NCBI GenBank assembly: GCA_023078555.1
Contig: JALAAN010000010.1
Location: forward strand, 310,001 to 374,000
DNA length: 64,000 nt
Direction: 5' to 3'
Origin: Ulva prolifera
Taxonomy: Eukaryota; Chlorophyta; Ulvophyceae; Ulvales; Ulvaceae
In this document: in pieces, positions 1 through 12,220 of the stretch
Layout of the letters: every line of letters starts with the position of its first letter
Position numbering within the stretch: the stretch's first letter is position 1
Position numbers and translations under genes: made by a program
Notes under the pieces: generated by a model
Seen by the model: only the letters and a program-made list of their open reading frames with translations
The model's database searches: none
Told to the model about the DNA's origin: nothing

Positions 1-183
1 TCAATGTTGAAATGGCAGCGCGCTCTCCCGCCACTCATGCAGAAATCCCGCGCCTCACAAAAACAGGTTCCCAACCTCACGTTAGGGGCTGAATCTTTGC
101 ACATGATGCTCTCTTTGTCAAAGGAATGTGGTCTAGAAGTTTGGAGGCAATCAAGTGATAAGTCAGGGCAAGGGTTGCTATCA

Positions 184-363
184 ATGTTGAAAAGGCAGCG
201 CGCTCTCCCGCCCCTCATGCAGAAATCCCGCGCCTCACAAAAACAGGTTCCCAACCTCACGTTTGGGGCTGAATCTTTGCACATGATACTCTCTATGTCA
301 AAGGAATGTGGTGTAGAAGTTTGGAGGCAATCAAGTGATAAGTCAGGGCTAGGGCTGCTTTAA
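184..363 (+). repeat. Hybrid monomer with gcttta end but gataagtc body
   Basis: The final bases (gctgcttta, giving TAA before 364) are S-type, but the preceding gataagtcag and ggaatgtggtgtagaag are ordinary. The same hybrid recurs at about 3,419-3,598 and 8,268-8,447. The unit ending at 56,391 is a different hybrid: it keeps gaaatttgg but has both gataactc and gcttta. These units record exchanges in the last 25-45 bp of the monomer. Confidence 0.7.
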
Positions 364-543
364 ATGTTGAAATGGCAGCGTGCTCCCATGCCACTCATGC
401 AGAAATCTCGCACCTCACAAAAACAGGTTCCCAACCTCACGTTAGGGGCTGAATCTTTGCACATGATACTCTCTATGTCACAGGAATGTGGTCTAGAAGT
501 TTGGAGGCAATCAAGTGATAAGTCAGGGCAAGGGCTCCTATCA

Positions 544-722
544 ATGTTGAAATGGCAGCGCGCTCTCCCGCCACTCATGCAGAAATCTCGCCCTCACAAA
601 AACAGGTTCCCAACCTCACGTTAAGGGCTGAATCTTTGCACATGATGCTATCTATGTCAAATTAATGTGATGTGAGGGTTTGGAGGCAATCAAGTGATAA
701 CTCAGGGCTAGGGCTGCTTTAA
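544..722 (+). repeat. Divergent 179-bp S-type monomer (first of ~47)
   Basis: This is the most divergent monomer class. One base is missing at site 49 (ctcgccctc in place of ctcgcgcctc). A linked set of changes fills the last third: gctatctatg, tcaaattaatg, gatgtgaggg, gataactcag and a final gcttta that puts TAA just before the next unit. The changes travel together, so S is a stable haplotype. S copies start at about 544, 1263, 2161, 3779, 5755, 6114, 7011, 7370, 7729, 8628, 9347, 11144, 11503, 11862, 12760, 14556, 14915, 15813, 16531, 17250, 19047, 19406, 19765, 20663, 22458, 27853, 28932, 30550, 33248, 36433, 36792, 37510, 40207, 40566, 44160, 44519, 45237, 48113, 50450, 54234, 54593, 55312, 60531, 60889, 61608, 62866 and 63225. 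Those at 37510, 45237, 48113, 55312 and 61608 keep site 49. Confidence 0.85.
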
Positions 723-902
723 ATGTTGAAATGGCAGCAAGCTCCCATGCCACTCATGCAGAAATCTCGCACCTCACAAAAACAGGTTCCCAACCTCACC
801 TTAGGGGCTGAATCTTTGCACATGATGCTCTCTATGTCAAAGGAATGTGGTGTAGAAGTTTGGAGGCAATCAAGTGATAAGTCAGGGCTAGGGCTGCTAT
901 CA
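723..902 (+). repeat. T-type monomer that follows each S monomer
   Basis: This 180-bp unit begins right after the TAA of an S monomer. It carries cgcacctcac at 46-55 and usually cacctta at 76-82. Left-domain copies often read ggcagcaagctcc (here) or cccaagcc. Central copies read caccgtagg and many right-domain copies read caccataggg. The S-T pair gives 359-bp spacing and marks block boundaries, so T variants are useful lineage tags. Confidence 0.8.
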
Positions 903-1801
903 ATGATGAAATGGCAGCGCGCTCTCCCGCCACTCATGCAGAAATCCCGCGCCTCACAAAAACAGGTTCCCAACCTCACGTTAGGGGCTGAATCTTTGCA
1001 CATGATGCTCTCTTTGTCAAAGGAATGTGGTCTAGAAATTTGGAGGCAATCAAGTGATAAGTCAGGGCTAGGGCTGCTATCAATGTTGAAATGTCAGCTG
1101 GCTCCCATGCCACTCATGCAAAAATCTCGCGCCTCACAAAAACATGTTCCCAACCTCATTTTTGAGGCTGAATCTTTGCACATGATGCTCTCTATGTCAC
1201 AGGAATGTGGTCTAGAAGTTTGGAGGCAATCAAGTGACAAGTCAGGGCAAGGGCTCCTATCAATGTTGAAATGGCAGCGCGCTCTCCCGCCACTCATGCA
1301 GAAATCTCGCCCTCACAAAAACAGGTTCCCAACCTCACGTTAAGGGCTGAATCTTTGCACATGATGCTATCTATGTCAAATTAATGTGATGTGAGGGTTT
1401 GGAGGCAATCAAGTGATAACTCAGGGCTAGGGCTGCTTTAAATGTTGAAATGGCAGCAAGCTCCCATGCCACTCATGCAGAAATCTCGCACCTCACAAAA
1501 ACAGGTTCCCAACCTCACCTTAGGGGCTGAATCTTTGCACATGATGCTCTCTATGTCAAAGGAATGTGGTGTAGAAGTTTGGAGGCAATCAAGTGATAAG
1601 TCAGGGCTAGGGCTGCTATCAATGATGAAATGGCAGCGCGCTCTCCCGCCACTCATGCAGAAATCCCGCGCCTCACAAAAACAGGTTCCCAACCTCACGT
1701 TAGGGGCTGAATCTTTGCACATGATGCTCTCTTTGTCAAAGGAATGTGGTCTAGAAATTTGGAGGCAATCAAGTGATAAGTCAGGGCTAGGGCTGCTATC
1801 A

Positions 1802-1981
1802 ATGATGAAATGGCAGCGTGCTCCCATGCCACTCATGCAGAAATCCCGCGCCTCACAAAAACATGTTCACAACATCACGTTAGGGGCTGAATCTTTGCAC
1901 ATGATGCTCTCTATGTCAAAGGAATGTGGTCTAGAAGTTTGGAGGCAATCAAGTGATAAGTCAGGGCTAGGGCTGCTATCA
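1802..1981 (+). repeat. Hybrid monomer at a 540-bp (three-monomer) deletion
   Basis: This monomer begins atgatgaaatgg, like the unit at 1,622. From site 18 onward it matches the cgtgctcccatg / acaacatcacg unit seen at 3,060. Compared with the block at 2,340-3,341, the three monomers between are absent. The exchange point lies between sites 4 and 18 (about 1,806-1,818). Confidence 0.75.
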
Positions 1982-2136
1982 ATGTTGAAATGGCAGCGTG
2001 CTCCCATGCCCCTCATGCAGAAATCTCGCCCTCACAAAAACAGGTTCCCAACCTCACGTTCGGGGCTGAATCTTTGCACATGATGCTCTCTATGTCAAAG
2101 GAATGTGGTGTAGAAGTTTGGAGGCAATCAAGTGAC

Positions 2137-5100
2137 AAGTCAGGGCAAGGGCTCCTATCAATGTTGAAATGGCAGCGCGCTCTCCCGCCACTCATGCAGA
2201 AATCTCGCCCTCACAAAAACAGGTTCCCAACCTCACGTTAAGGGCTGAATCTTTGCACATGATGCTATCTATGTCAAATTAATGTGATGTGAGGGTTTGG
2301 AGGCAATCAAGTGATAACTCAGGGCTAGGGCTGCTTTAAATGTTGAAATGGCAGCAAGCTCCCATGCCACTCATGCAGAAATCTCGCACCTCACAAAAAC
2401 AGGTTCCCAACCTCACCTTAGGGGCTGAATCTTTGCACATGATGCTCTCTATGTCAAAGGAATGTGGTGTAGAAGTTTGGAGGCAATCAAGTGATAAGTC
2501 AGGGCTAGGGCTGCTATCAATGATGAAATGGCAGCGCGCTCTCCCGCCACTCATGCAGAAATCCCGCGCCTCACAAAAACAGGTTCCCAACCTCACGTTA
2601 GGGGCTGAATCTTTGCACATGATGCTCTCTTTGTCAAAGGAATGTGGTCTAGAAATTTGGAGGCAATCAAGTGATAAGTCAGGGCTAGGGCTGCTATCAA
2701 TGTTGAAATGGCAGCTGGCTCCCATGCCACTCATGCAAAAATCTCGCGCCTCACAAAAACATGTTCCCAACCTCATTTTTGAGGCTGAATCTTTGCACAT
2801 GATGCTCTCTATGTCACAGGAATGTGGTCTAGAAGTTTGGAGGCAATCAAGTGACAAGTCAGGGCAAGGGCTGCTATCAATGTTGAAATGGCAGCGCGCT
2901 CTCCCGCCACACATGCAGAAATCCCGCGCCTCACAAAAACATGTTCCCAACCTCACGTTAGGGGCTGAATCTTTGCACATGATGCTCTCTATGTCAAAGG
3001 AATGTGGTCTAGAAGTTTGGAGGCAATCAAGTGATAAGTCAGGGCTAGGGCGGCCATCAATGTTGAAATGGCAGCGTGCTCCCATGCCACTCATGCAGAA
3101 ATCCCGCGCCTCACAAAAACATGTTCACAACATCACGTTAGGGGCTGAATCTTTGCACATGATGCTCTCTATGTCAAAGGAATGTGGTCTAGAAGTTTGG
3201 AGGCAATCAAGTGATAAGTCAGGGCTAGGGCTGCTATCAATGTTGAAATGGCAGCGTGCTCCCATGCCCCTCATGCAGAAATCTCGCCCTCACAAAAACA
3301 GGTTCCCAACCTCACGTTCGGGGCTGAATCTTTGCACATGATGCTCTCTATGTCAAAGGAATGTGGTGTAGAAGTTTGGAGGCAATCAAGTGATAAGTCA
3401 GGGCTAGGGCTGCTATCAATGTTGAAATGGCAGCGTGCTCCCATGCCCCTCATGCAGAAATCCCGCGCCTCACAAAAACATTTTCCCAACCTCACGTTAG
3501 GGGCTGAATCTTTGCACATGATACTCTCTATGTCAAAGGAATGTGGTGTAGAAGTTTGGAGGCAATCAAGTGATAAGTCAGGGCTAGGGCTGCTTTAAAT
3601 GTTGAAATGGCAGCGTGCTCCCATGCCACTCATGCAGAAATCTCGCACCTCACAAAAACAGGTTCCCAACCTCACGTTAGGGGCTGAATCTTTGCACATG
3701 ATACTCTCTATGTCACAGGAATGTGGTCTAGAAGTTTGGAGGCAATCAAGTGATAAGTCAGGGCAAGGGCTCCTATCAATGTTGAAATGGCAGCGCGCTC
3801 TCCCGCCACTCATGCAGAAATCTCGCCCTCACAAAAACAGGTTCCCAACCTCACGTTAAGGGCTGAATCTTTGCACATGATGCTATCTATGTCAAATTAA
3901 TGTGATGTGAGGGTTTGGAGGCAATCAAGTGATAACTCAGGGCTAGGGCTGCTTTAAATGTTGAAATGGCAGCAAGCTCCCATGCCACTCATGCAGAAAT
4001 CTCGCACCTCACAAAAACAGGTTCCCAACCTCACCTTAGGGGCTGAATCTTTGCACATGATGCTCTCTATGTCAAAGGAATGTGGTGTAGAAGTTTGGAG
4101 GCAATCAAGTGATAAGTCAGGGCTAGGGCTGCTATCAATGATGAAATGGCAGCGCGCTCTCCCGCCACTCATGCAGAAATCCCGCGCCTCACAAAAACAG
4201 GTTCCCAACCTCACGTTAGGGGCTGAATCTTTGCACATGATGCTCTCTTTGTCAAAGGAATGTGGTCTAGAAATTTGGAGGCAATCAAGTGATAAGTCAG
4301 GGCTAGGGCTGCTATCAATGTTGAAATGGCAGCTGGCTCCCATGCCACTCATGCAAAAATCTCGCGCCTCACAAAAACATGTTCCCAACCTCATTTTTGA
4401 GGCTGAATCTTTGCACATGATGCTCTCTATGTCACAGGAATGTGGTCTAGAAGTTTGGAGGCAATCAAGTGACAAGTCAGGGCAAGGGCTGCTATCAATG
4501 TTGAAATGGCAGCGCGCTCTCCCGCCACACATGCAGAAATCCCGCGCCTCACAAAAACATGTTCCCAACCTCACGTTAGGGGCTGAATCTTTGCACATGA
4601 TGCTCTCTATGTCAAAGGAATGTGGTCTAGAAGTTTGGAGGCAATCAAGTGATAAGTCAGGGCTAGGGCGGCCATCAATGTTGAAATGGCAGCGTGCTCC
4701 CATGCCACTCATGCAGAAATCCCGCGCCTCACAAAAACATGTTCACAACATCACGTTAGGGGCTGAATCTTTGCACATGATGCTCTCTATGTCAAAGGAA
4801 TGTGGTCTAGAAGTTTGGAGGCAATCAAGTGATAAGTCAGGGCTAGGGCTGCTATCAATGTTGAAATGGCAGCGTGCTCCCATGCCCCTCATGCAGAAAT
4901 CTCGCCCTCACAAAAACAGGTTCCCAACCTCACGTTCGGGGCTGAATCTTTGCACATGATGCTCTCTATGTCAAAGGAATGTGGTGTAGAAGTTTGGAGG
5001 CAATCAAGTGATAAGTCAGGGCTAGGGCTGCTATCAATGTTGAAATGGCAGCGTGCTCCCATGCCCCTCATGCAGAAATCCCGCGCCTCACAAAAACATT

Positions 5101-5138
5101 TTCCCAACCTCACGTTAGGGGCTGAATCTTTGCACATG
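2137..5138 (+). repeat. Two copies of a 1.4-kb block, spacing 1,618 bp
   Basis: About 2,137-3,520 and 3,755-5,138 match over nine-monomer spacing. Shared markers are the gggcggccatc at the end of one monomer (near 3,050 and 4,668), cagctggctcc, tttttgagg and the acattttccc variant. The left edge is the gacaag/gataag difference at 2136/3754. The right edge is the atactc/atgctc difference at 3521/5139. Between the copies lie fragments resembling 300-660, so this is not a simple tandem duplication. Confidence 0.8.
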
Positions 5139-5182
5139 ATGCTCTCTATGTCAAAGGAATGTGGTGTAGAAGTTTGGAGGCC

Positions 5183-7714
5183 ATCAAGTGATAAGTCAGG
5201 GCAAGGGTTGCTATCAATTTTGAAAAGGCAGCGCGCTCTCCCGCCCCTCATGCAGAAATCCCGCGCCTCACAAAAACAGGTTCCCAACCTCACGTTAGGG
5301 GCTGAATCTTTGCACATGATACTCTCTATGTCACAGGAATGTGGTCTAGAAGTTTGGAGGCAATCAAGTGATAAGTCAGGGCAAGGGCTCCTATCAATGT
5401 TGAAATGGCAGCGCGCTCTCCCGCCACTCATGCAGAAATCTCGCCCTCACAAAAACAGGTTCCCAACCTCACGTTAGGGGCTGAATCTTTGCACATGATG
5501 CTCTCTATGTCAAAGGAATGTGGTCTAGAAGTTTGGAGGCAATCAAGTGACAAGTCAGGGCAAGGGTTGCTATCAATGTTGAAATGGCAGCGCGCTCTCC
5601 CGCCCCTCATGCAGAAATCTCGCCCTCACAAAAACAGGTTCCCAACCTCACGTTCGGGGCTGAATCTTTGCACATGATGCTCTCTATGTCAAAGGAATGT
5701 GGTGTAGAATTTTGGAGGCAATCAAGTGATAAGTCAGGGCTAGGGCTGCTATCAATGTTGAAATGGCAGCACGCTCTCCCGCCACTCATGCAGAAATCTC
5801 GCCCTCGCAAAAACAGGTTCCCAACCTCACGTTAGGGGCTGAATCTTTGCACATGATGCTATCTATGTCAAATTAATGTGATGTGAGGGTTTGGAGGCAA
5901 TCAAGTGATAACTCAGGGCTAGGGCTGCTTTAAATGTTGAAATGGCAGCGTGCTCCCATGCCACTCATGCAGAAATCTCGCACCTCACAAAAACAGGTTC
6001 CCATCCTCACCTTAGGGGCTGAATCTTTGCACATGATGCTCTCTATGTCAAAGGAATGTGGTGTAGAAGTTTGGAGGCAATCAAGTGATAAGTCAGGGCT
6101 AGGGCTGCTATCAATGTTGAAATGGCAGCACGCTCTCCCGCCACTCATGCAGAAATCTCGCCCTCGCAAAAACAGGTTCCCAACCTCACGTTAGGGGCTG
6201 AATCTTTGCACATGATGCTATCTATGTCAAATTAATGTGATGTGAGGGTTTGGAGGCAATCAAGTGATAACTCAGGGCTAGGGCTGCTTTAAATGTTGAA
6301 ATGGCAGCGTGCTCCCAAGCCACTCATGCAGAAATCTCGCACCTCACAAAAACAGGTTCCCATCCTCACCTTAGGGGCTGAATCTTTGCACATGATGCTC
6401 TCTATGTCAAAGGAATGTGGTGTAGAAGTTTGGAGGCAATCAAGTGATAAGTCAGGGCAAGGGTTGCTATCAATTTTGAAAAGGCAGCGCGCTCTCCCGC
6501 CCCTCATGCAGAAATCCCGCGCCTCACAAAAACAGGTTCCCAACCTCACGTTAGGGGCTGAATCTTTGCACATGATACTCTCTATGTCACAGGAATGTGG
6601 TCTAGAAGTTTGGAGGCAATCAAGTGATAAGTCAGGGCAAGGGCTCCTATCAATGTTGAAATGGCAGCGCGCTCTCCCGCCACTCATGCAGAAATCTCGC
6701 CCTCACAAAAACAGGTTCCCAACCTCACGTTAGGGGCTGAATCTTTGCACATGATGCTCTCTATGTCAAAGGAATGTGGTCTAGAAGTTTGGAGGCAATC
6801 AAGTGACAAGTCAGGGCAAGGGTTGCTATCAATGTTGAAATGGCAGCGCGCTCTCCCGCCCCTCATGCAGAAATCTCGCCCTCACAAAAACAGGTTCCCA
6901 ACCTCACGTTCGGGGCTGAATCTTTGCACATGATGCAATCTATGTCAAAGGAATGTGGTGTAGAATTTTGGAGGCAATCAAGTGATAAGTCAGGGCTAGG
7001 GCTGCTATCAATGTTGAAATGGCAGCACGCTCTCCCGCCACTCATGCAGAAATCTCGCCCTCGCAAAAACAGGTTCCCAACCTCACGTTAGGGGCTGAAT
7101 CTTTGCACATGATGCTATCTATGTCAAATTAATGTGATGTGAGGGTTTGGAGGCAATCAAGTGATAACTCAGGGCTAGGGCTGCTTTAAATGTTGAAATG
7201 GCAGCGTGCTCCCATGCCACTCATGCAGAAATCTCGCACCTCACAAAAACAGGTTCCCATCCTCACCTTAGGGGCTGAATCTTTGCACATGATGCTCTCT
7301 ATGTCAAAGGAATGTGGTGTAGAAGTTTGGAGGCAATCAAGTGATAAGTCAGGGCTAGGGCTGCTATCAATGTTGAAATGGCAGCACGCTCTCCCGCCAC
7401 TCATGCAGAAATCTCGCCCTCGCAAAAACAGGTTCCCAACCTCACGTTAGGGGCTGAATCTTTGCACATGATGCTATCTATGTCAAATTAATGTGATGTG
7501 AGGGTTTGGAGGCAATCAAGTGATAACTCAGGGCTAGGGCTGCTTTAAATGTTGAAATGGCAGCGTGCTCCCAAGCCACTCATGCAGAAATCTCGCACCT
7601 CACAAAAACAGGTTCCCATCCTCACCTTAGGGGCTGAATCTTTGCACATGATGCTCTCTATGTCAAAGGAATGTGGTGTAGAAGTTTGGAGGCAATCAAG
7701 TGATAAGTCAGGGC
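5183..7714 (+). repeat. Abutting tandem duplication of a 1,256-bp, seven-monomer block
   Basis: About 5,183-6,458 matches 6,439-7,714 at 1,256 bp (7 x 180 minus 4). The copies abut with a 20-bp overlap, which makes this the cleanest direct tandem duplication in the window. Left edge: gaggccatc at 5182 versus gaggcaatc at 6438. Right edge: ggcaaggg at 6459 versus ggctaggg at 7715. Both copies share gtagaattttgg and the cccaagcc T unit. A private change (gatgcaatctatg) at about 6,936 marks the second copy. Confidence 0.85.
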
Positions 7715-8087
7715 TAGGGCTGCTATCAATGTTGAAATGGCAGCACGCTCTCCCGCCACTCATGCAGAAATCTCGCCCTCGCAAAAACAGGTTCCCAACC
7801 TCACGTTAGGGGCTGAATCTTTGCACATGATGCTATCTATGTCAAATTAATGTGATGTGAGGGTTTGGAGGCAATCAAGTGATAACTCAGGGCTAGGGCT
7901 GCTTTAAATGTTGAAATGGCAGCGTGCTCCCATGCCACTCATGCAGAAATCTCGCACCTCACAAAAACAGGTTCCCAACCTCACCTTAGGGGCTGAATCT
8001 TTGCACATGATGCTCTCTATGTCAAAGGAATGTGGTGTAGAAGTTTGGAGGCAATCAAGTGATAAATCAGGGCTAGGGCTGCTATCA
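7011..8087 (+). repeat. Run of three 359-bp S+T dimers
   Basis: S monomers start at 7011, 7370 and 7729 and T monomers at 7190, 7549 and 7908, so three dimers lie in tandem with 359-bp spacing. The T units differ: 7549 has cccaagcc at 24-31, 7190 has cccatgcc, and 7908 lacks the cccatcctc change found in the other two. The same dimer organisation recurs at 5755-6472, 11144-12220, 14556-15273 and 19047-20123. A dimer is therefore an amplification unit nested in longer blocks. Confidence 0.85.
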
Positions 8088-9888
8088 ATGTTGAAATGGC
8101 AGCGCGCTCTCCCGCCACTCATGCAGAAATCCCGCGCCTCACAAAAACAGGTTCCCAACCTCACGTTAGGGGCTGAATCTTTGCACATGATGCTCTCTTT
8201 GTCAAAGGAATGTGGTCTAGAAGTTTGGAGGCAATCAAGTGATAAGTCAGGGCAAGGGTTGCTATCAATGTTGAAAAGGCAGCGCGCTCTCCCGCCCCTC
8301 ATGCAGAAATCCCGCGCCTCACAAAAACAGGTTCCCAACCTCACGTTTGGGGCTGAATCTTTGCACATGATACTCTCTATGTCAAAGGAATGTGGTGTAG
8401 AAGTTTGGAGGCAATCAAGTGATAAGTCAGGGCTAGGGCTGCTTTAAATGTTGAAATGGCAGCGTGCTCCCATGCCACTCATGCAGAAATCTCGCACCTC
8501 ACAAAAACAGGTTCCCAACCTCACGTTAGGGGCTGAATCTTTGCACATGATACTCTCTATGTCACAGGAATGTGGTCTAGAAGTTTGGAGGCAATCAAGT
8601 GATAAGTCAGGGCAAGGGCTCCTATCAATGTTGAAATGGCAGCGCGCTCTCCCGCCACTCATGCAGAAATCTCGCCCTCACAAAAACAGGTTCCCAACCT
8701 CACGTTAAGGGCTGAATCTTTGCACATGATGCTATCTATGTCAAATTAATGTGATGTGAGGGTTTGGAGGCAATCAAGTGATAACTCAGGGCTAGGGCTG
8801 CTTTAAATGTTGAAATGGCAGCAAGCTCCCATGCCACTCATGCAGAAATCTCGCACCTCACAAAAACAGGTTCCCAACCTCACCTTAGGGGCTGAATCTT
8901 TGCACATGATGCTCTCTATGTCAAAGGAATGTGGTGTAGAAGTTTGGAGGCAATCAAGTGATAAGTCAGGGCTAGGGCTGCTATCAATGATGAAATGGCA
9001 GCGCGCTCTCCCGCCACTCATGCAGAAATCCCGCGCCTCACAAAAACAGGTTCCCAACCTCACGTTAGGGGCTGAATCTTTGCACATGATGCTCTCTTTG
9101 TCAAAGGAATGTGGTCTAGAAATTTGGAGGCAATCAAGTGATAAGTCAGGGCTAGGGCTGCTATCAATGTTGAAATGTCAGCTGGCTCCCATGCCACTCA
9201 TGCAAAAATCTCGCGCCTCACAAAAACATGTTCCCAACCTCATTTTTAGGGCTGAATCTTTGCACATGATGCTCTCTATGTCACAGGAATGTGGTCTAGA
9301 AGTTTGGAGGCAATCAAGTGACAAGTCAGGGCAAGGGCTCCTATCAATGTTGAAATGGCAGCGCGCTCTCCCGCCACTCATGCAGAAATCTCGCCCTCAC
9401 AAAAACAGGTTCCCAACCTCACGTTAAGGGCTGAATCTTTGCACATGATGCTATCTATGTCAAATTAATGTGATGTGAGGGTTTGGAGGCAATCAAGTGA
9501 TAACTCAGGGCTAGGGCTGCTTTAAATGTTGAAATGGCAGCAAGCTCCCATGCCACTCATGCAGAAATCTCGCACCTCACAAAAACAGGTTCCCAACCTC
9601 ACCTTAGGGGCTGAATCTTTGCACATGATGCTCTCTATGTCAAAGGAATGTGGTGTAGAAGTTTGGAGGCAATCAAGTGATAAGTCAGGGCTAGGGCTGC
9701 TATCAATGATGAAATGGCAGCGCGCTCTCCCGCCACTCATGCAGAAATCCCGCGCCTCACAAAAACAGGTTCCCAACCTCACGTTAGGGGCTGAATCTTT
9801 GCACATGATGCTCTCTTTGTCAAAGGAATGTGGTCTAGAAATTTGGAGGCAATCAAGTGATAAGTCAGGGCTAGGGCTGCTATCAATG
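8085..9888 (+). repeat. Block duplicated from 1-1,804 (offset 8,084 bp)
   Basis: The first 1.8 kb of the window recurs here 45 monomers later. The S/T order and the rare atgtcagctggctcc variant (about 1,093 and 9,177) are preserved. One linked difference is visible: tttttgaggctg near 1,160 versus tttttagggctg near 9,244. The match ends where 1,802 reads atgatg and 9,886 reads atgttg. The left edge lies outside the window, so the true block is longer. Confidence 0.8.
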
Positions 9889-11159
9889 TTGAAATGGCAG
9901 CTGGCTCCCATGCCACTCATGCAAAAATCTCGCGCCTCACAAAAACATGTTCCCAACCTCATTTTTGAGGCTGAATCTTTGCACATGATGCTCTCTATGT
10001 CACAGGAATGTGGTCTAGAAGTTTGGAGGCAATCAAGTGACAAGTCAGGGCAAGGGCTGCTATCAATGTTGAAATGGCAGCGCGCTCTCCCGCCACACAT
10101 GCAGAAATCCCGCGCCTCACAAAAACATGTTCCCAACCTCACGTTAGGGGCTGAATCTTTGCACATGATGCTCTCTATGTCAAAGGAACGTGGTCTAGAA
10201 GTTTGGAGGCAATCAAGTGATAAGTCAGGGCTAGGGCGGCCATCAATGTTGAAATGGCAGCGTGCTCCCATGCCACTCATGCAGAAATCCCGCGCCTCAC
10301 AAAAACATGTTCACAACATCACGTTAGGGGCTGAATCTTTGCACATGATGCTCTCTATGTCAAAGGAATGTGGTCTAGAAGTTTGGAGGCAATCAAGTGA
10401 TAAGTCAGGGCTAGGGCTGCTATCAATGTTGAAATGGCAGCGTGCTCCCATGCCCCTCATGCAGAAATCTCGCCCTCACAAAAACAGGTTCCCAACCTCA
10501 CGTTCGGGGCTGAATCTTTGCACATGATGCTCTCTATGTCAAAGGAATGTGGTGTAGAAGTTTGGAGGCAATCAAGTGATAAGTCAGGGCTAGGGCTGCT
10601 ATCAATGTTGAAATGGCAGCGTGCTCCCATGCCCCTCATGCAGAAATCCCGCGCCTCACAAAAACATGTTCCCAACCTCACGTTAGGGGCTGAATCTTTG
10701 CACATGATGCTCTCTATGTCAAAGGAATGTGGTGTAGAAGTTTGGAGGCCATCAAGTGATAAGTCAGGGCAAGGGTTGCTATCAATTTTGAAAAGGCAGC
10801 GCGCTCTCCCGCCCCTCATGCAGAAATCCCGCGCCTCACAAAAACAGGTTCCCAACCTCACGTTAGGGGCTGAATCTTTGCACATGATACTCTCTATGTC
10901 ACAGGAATGTGGTCTAGAAGTTTGGAGGCAATCAAGTGATAAGTCAGGGCAAGGGCTCCTATCAATGTTGAAATGGCAGCGCGCTCTCCCGCCACTCATG
11001 CAGAAATCTCGCCCTCACAAAAACAGGTTCCCAACCTCACGTTAGGGGCTGAATCTTTGCACATGATGCTCTCTATGTCAAAGGAATGTGGTCTAGAAGT
11101 TTGGAGGCAATCAAGTGACAAGTCAGGGCAAGGGTTGCTATCAATGTTGAAATGGCAGC
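9323..11159 (+). repeat. Copy of 3,755-5,591 at 31-monomer spacing (5,568 bp)
   Basis: The S/T order and rare variants of 3,755-5,591 recur here. Differences noticed are ggaacgtgg near 10,188 in place of ggaatgtgg, and acatgttccc near 10,668 where the earlier copy has acattttccc. The right edge is cagcgcgc at 5592 versus cagcacgc at 11160, inside a monomer. The ggaacgtgg change also occurs near 18,091, which ties this block to the 7,903-bp duplication. Confidence 0.8.
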
Positions 11160-12220
11160 ACGCTCTCCCGCCACTCATGCAGAAATCTCGCCCTCGCAAA
11201 AACAGGTTCCCAACCTCACGTTAGGGGCTGAATCTTTGCACATGATGCTATCTATGTCAAATTAATGTGATGTGAGGGTTTGGAGGCAATCAAGTGATAA
11301 CTCAGGGCTAGGGCTGCTTTAAATGTTGAAATGGCAGCGTGCTCCCATGCCACTCATGCAGAAATCTCGCACCTCACAAAAACAGGTTCCCATCCTCACC
11401 TTAGGGGCTGAATCTTTGCACATGATGCTCTCTATGTCAAAGGAATGTGGTGTAGAAGTTTGGAGGCAATCAAGTGATAAGTCAGGGCTAGGGCTGCTAT
11501 CAATGTTGAAATGGCAGCACGCTCTCCCGCCACTCATGCAGAAATCTCGCCCTCGCAAAAACAGGTTCCCAACCTCACGTTAGGGGCTGAATCTTTGCAC
11601 ATGATGCTATCTATGTCAAATTAATGTGATGTGAGGGTTTGGAGGCAATCAAGTGATAACTCAGGGCTAGGGCTGCTTTAAATGTTGAAATGGCAGCGTG
11701 CTCCCAAGCCACTCATGCAGAAATCTCGCACCTCACAAAAACAGGTTCCCATCCTCACCTTAGGGGCTGAATCTTTGCACATGATGCTCTCTATGTCAAA
11801 GGAATGTGGTGTAGAAGTTTGGAGGCAATCAAGTGATAAGTCAGGGCTAGGGCTGCTATCAATGTTGAAATGGCAGCACGCTCTCCCGCCACTCATGCAG
11901 AAATCTCGCCCTCGCAAAAACAGGTTCCCAACCTCACGTTAGGGGCTGAATCTTTGCACATGATGCTATCTATGTCAAATTAATGTGATGTGAGGGTTTG
12001 GAGGCAATCAAGTGATAACTCAGGGCTAGGGCTGCTTTAAATGTTGAAATGGCAGCGTGCTCCCATGCCACTCATGCAGAAATCTCGCACCTCACAAAAA
12101 CAGGTTCCCATCCTCACCTTAGGGGCTGAATCTTTGCACATGATGCTCTCTATGTCAAAGGAATGTGGTCTAGAAGTTTGGAGGCAATCAAGTGATAAGT
12201 CAGGGCTAGGGCTGCTATCA
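11144..12220 (+). repeat. Run of three 359-bp S+T dimers, second left-domain copy
   Basis: S monomers start at 11144, 11503 and 11862, each followed by a T monomer at 11323, 11682 and 12041. All three T units carry cccatcctcacc, and the middle one also has cccaagcc. About 7,003-7,977 matches about 11,136-12,110 at a spacing of 4,133 bp (23 monomers). The match ends inside the third T unit at the aacc/atcc difference (7978/12111). Confidence 0.8.
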
